64,000 bases of DNA, taken from assembly GCF_914767665.1 (NCBI RefSeq), contig NC_059504.1, positions 15,378,501-15,442,500 of the forward strand, in the 5' to 3' direction. Below are positions 62,460 to 64,000 of this stretch, one piece after another (position 1 is the stretch's first letter; the number at the start of each line of letters is the position of its first letter). Origin of the DNA: Harmonia axyridis (Eukaryota; Arthropoda; Insecta; Coleoptera; Coccinellidae). The translations under genes and the position numbers were made by a program. The notes beneath the pieces were generated by a model. That model had not been told where the DNA came from. It made no database searches and saw only the letters and a program-made list of their open reading frames with translations.

Positions 62460-63063
62460 GTAAGTAGAAACATAAAAAGTTTTGTGAGAATTCTGCCACT
62501 CCAATAGCTCTTTAGACTGCTTGTTGTTGAGTAGCCAACTCATTTTGACTACTAAATAACACAAATTTGAAGAAGTACCAAGTACGACTCAATACTTGTA
62601 TCGTGTAAAGAAAATGAACTTTCAAATTGGTCTACAATAAAACGAATAGTGAGTCGATTAACTGAATAATATTTTTTTTCAGTATACCCAAATGAGCACT
62701 GGTTCTGATAAAACAATCCACAATTCAGCAATCTCGTAATGTTGTTGAAGTGTGTATCTTTCGATGATCAGATGACATAACTTACTGAACACAAATGACA
62801 TAAGAAATGTCAAAAAATAATTCACAGTGTTGCCATTATAACCATTTCAAACCGTGTCGTTTTTATTGTAAATTCCCATAGACCAAAAATGGTGTTGGTC
62901 GACCTGTATTTTGGCATTTCAGGGAAACATTTAGGTAGAATTTCATGCTGTATTCAAGCGCCGTAAACAGGCATGCTCAGAAATATGCACGATAAAGGCC
63001 TAGTGTAGGTAATGTGAGGTTAAGGTAATATGTTCAAATGAGCACTACGTTTAGGACAACATA
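62460..63063. other. Patronin intron 6, first part (one MITE fragment)
   Basis: A family D MITE end at 62765-62880 (AACACAAATGACATAAGAAA, then CACAGTGTTGCCATTATAAC). The remainder has no recognised feature. Confidence 0.55.
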
Positions 63064-63850
63064 TGAGGCCATTTGATAAGTCACAGATTGCACAGATCAT
63101 TCACGAATATTTGTACATGAGAAAGCTGTGTGCAAAATGGATGCCGCGCGTGCTCACAATCGATCAAAAGCAATAAAGTGTTAATGATTCTGAGCAGTGT
63201 TTGAAGCTGTTTAAGTCCAATAAACCTGAATTTTCGCGTCGATGTGTGACAATGGATGAAACATGGCTCCATCATTTCACTCCGGAGTCCAATCGACAGT
63301 CAGCTGAGTGGACTGCACACGATGAACCGAATCCAAAGCGAGGAAAAACAACAGTCATCTGGCAAGGTTATGGCATCAGTATTCTGGGATGCGCATGGTA
63401 TAATATTCATTGATTACCTCCAAAAGGGCCAGACCATCAACAGCGATTATTATATAGCGTTATTCTATCGTTTGAAAACTGCCTCATTTGAAGAAAAAAA
63501 GGTAATGTTTCATCAAGATAATACGCCGTGTCACAAATCAATGAAAACAATGACAAAATTGCATGAATTGGGCTTCGAATTGCTTCTGCATCCACCGTAT
63601 TTGCCAGATCTGGCTCCCAGCGACTTTTTCCTGTCCTCAGACCAATGAAGAAGTAATCGCCGAAACTGAGGCCTAATTTAAAGCGAAAGACAAATCGTAC
63701 TACAAAAATGGTATCGAAAAGTTGGAAGATCGCTATAATCGCTGTATCGCCCTCGAAGGCAACTGTGTTGAATAATAAAATCGAATTTCGCAAAAAAAAA
63801 AATGTGTTTCAATATGGTAGACCGGGGACTTTTCAATTGGCCTGTTATGT
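63064..63850 (+). pseudogene. Mariner relic of the irritans/Himar type (family M3), 5'-truncated
   Basis: Follows the family across frames: MRKLCAKWMPRVLTIDQK-like start, CVTMDETWLHHFTPESNRQS, EEKQQSSGKVMASVFWDAHG, IIFIDYLQKGQTINSDYYIA, VMFHQDNTPCHKSMKTMTKL, HPPYLPDLAPSDFFL, then, after a 1-base shift and a deletion, KSYYKNGIEKLEDRYNRCIA, LEGNCVE and stop. The right terminus includes GGGGACTTTTCAATTGGCC. All three catalytic Asp blocks are visible, but the gene is broken in several places. Confidence 0.88.
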
Positions 63851-64000
63851 GCCTTAAAATGAAGACAATGATGAAAATACCCTAGGCCGGTGCATCGAAC
63901 AAATCGGGAATTAATTAACATTCCTTATTTGCTTGTTAATCACGATAGAATCAAGATGGAATTTAAATTCCTCGTGCGAATGAATCTATCACGACCATTC

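Overview
This is insect nuclear DNA: AT-rich, with spliced genes separated by long introns packed with old DNA transposons. The gene content and repeat style fit a holometabolous insect, perhaps a beetle, but nothing in the window proves the order. There are no bacterial operons, CRISPR arrays or recognisable RNA genes.

Two host genes lie head to tail on the + strand. (1) glass bottom boat (gbb, the BMP5/6/7/8-type TGF-beta ligand) is complete in six coding exons between 382 and 15570. They join without a frame break into 423 codons: signal peptide, prodomain with an inner RIKR furin-type site, main processing region and a seven-cysteine mature domain. A poly(A) signal follows at 15718. (2) Patronin (CAMSAP, microtubule minus-end binding) starts about 0.8 kb later and runs off the right edge. 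A short first coding exon at 16495-16548 is followed by a 41-kb intron. The exons at 57514, 58307, 59240, 60528 and 62209 then encode the N-terminal region and most of the CAMSAP calponin-homology domain. A second candidate first exon, in a CG-rich island at 19894-20004, also ends in phase 0 and could splice to the exon at 57514.

The introns hold most of the sequence. gbb intron 3 carries a 6.1-kb CACTA/EnSpm-like transposon (6866-12948) on the opposite strand with matching termini and two apparently intact genes: a single-exon 679-aa transposase and an eight-exon, 403-aa DUF4806 protein whose splicing I could reconstruct without a frame break. It sits inside an older foldback repeat. gbb intron 5 holds a dead Tc1 element, intron 2 a dead hAT, and intron 1 a MITE plus a transposase relic ending about 20 bp from a splice acceptor.

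The giant Patronin intron 1 holds: a diverged three-copy direct repeat (about 18.4-19.4 kb); a 3.2-kb foldback element (25486-28706) with a 9-bp target duplication, near-identical inverted arms and 17 direct plus 2 inverted copies of a 144-bp satellite; several foldback MITEs; relics of at least three mariner types; many decayed copies of one Tc1/mariner-related family (transposase starting MERYTLQQR); a palindrome cluster built on ATCGATTGATA; and an LTR-retrotransposon primer-binding-site-like motif near 48.75 kb. No active host gene was recognised between 20.0 and 57.5 kb.
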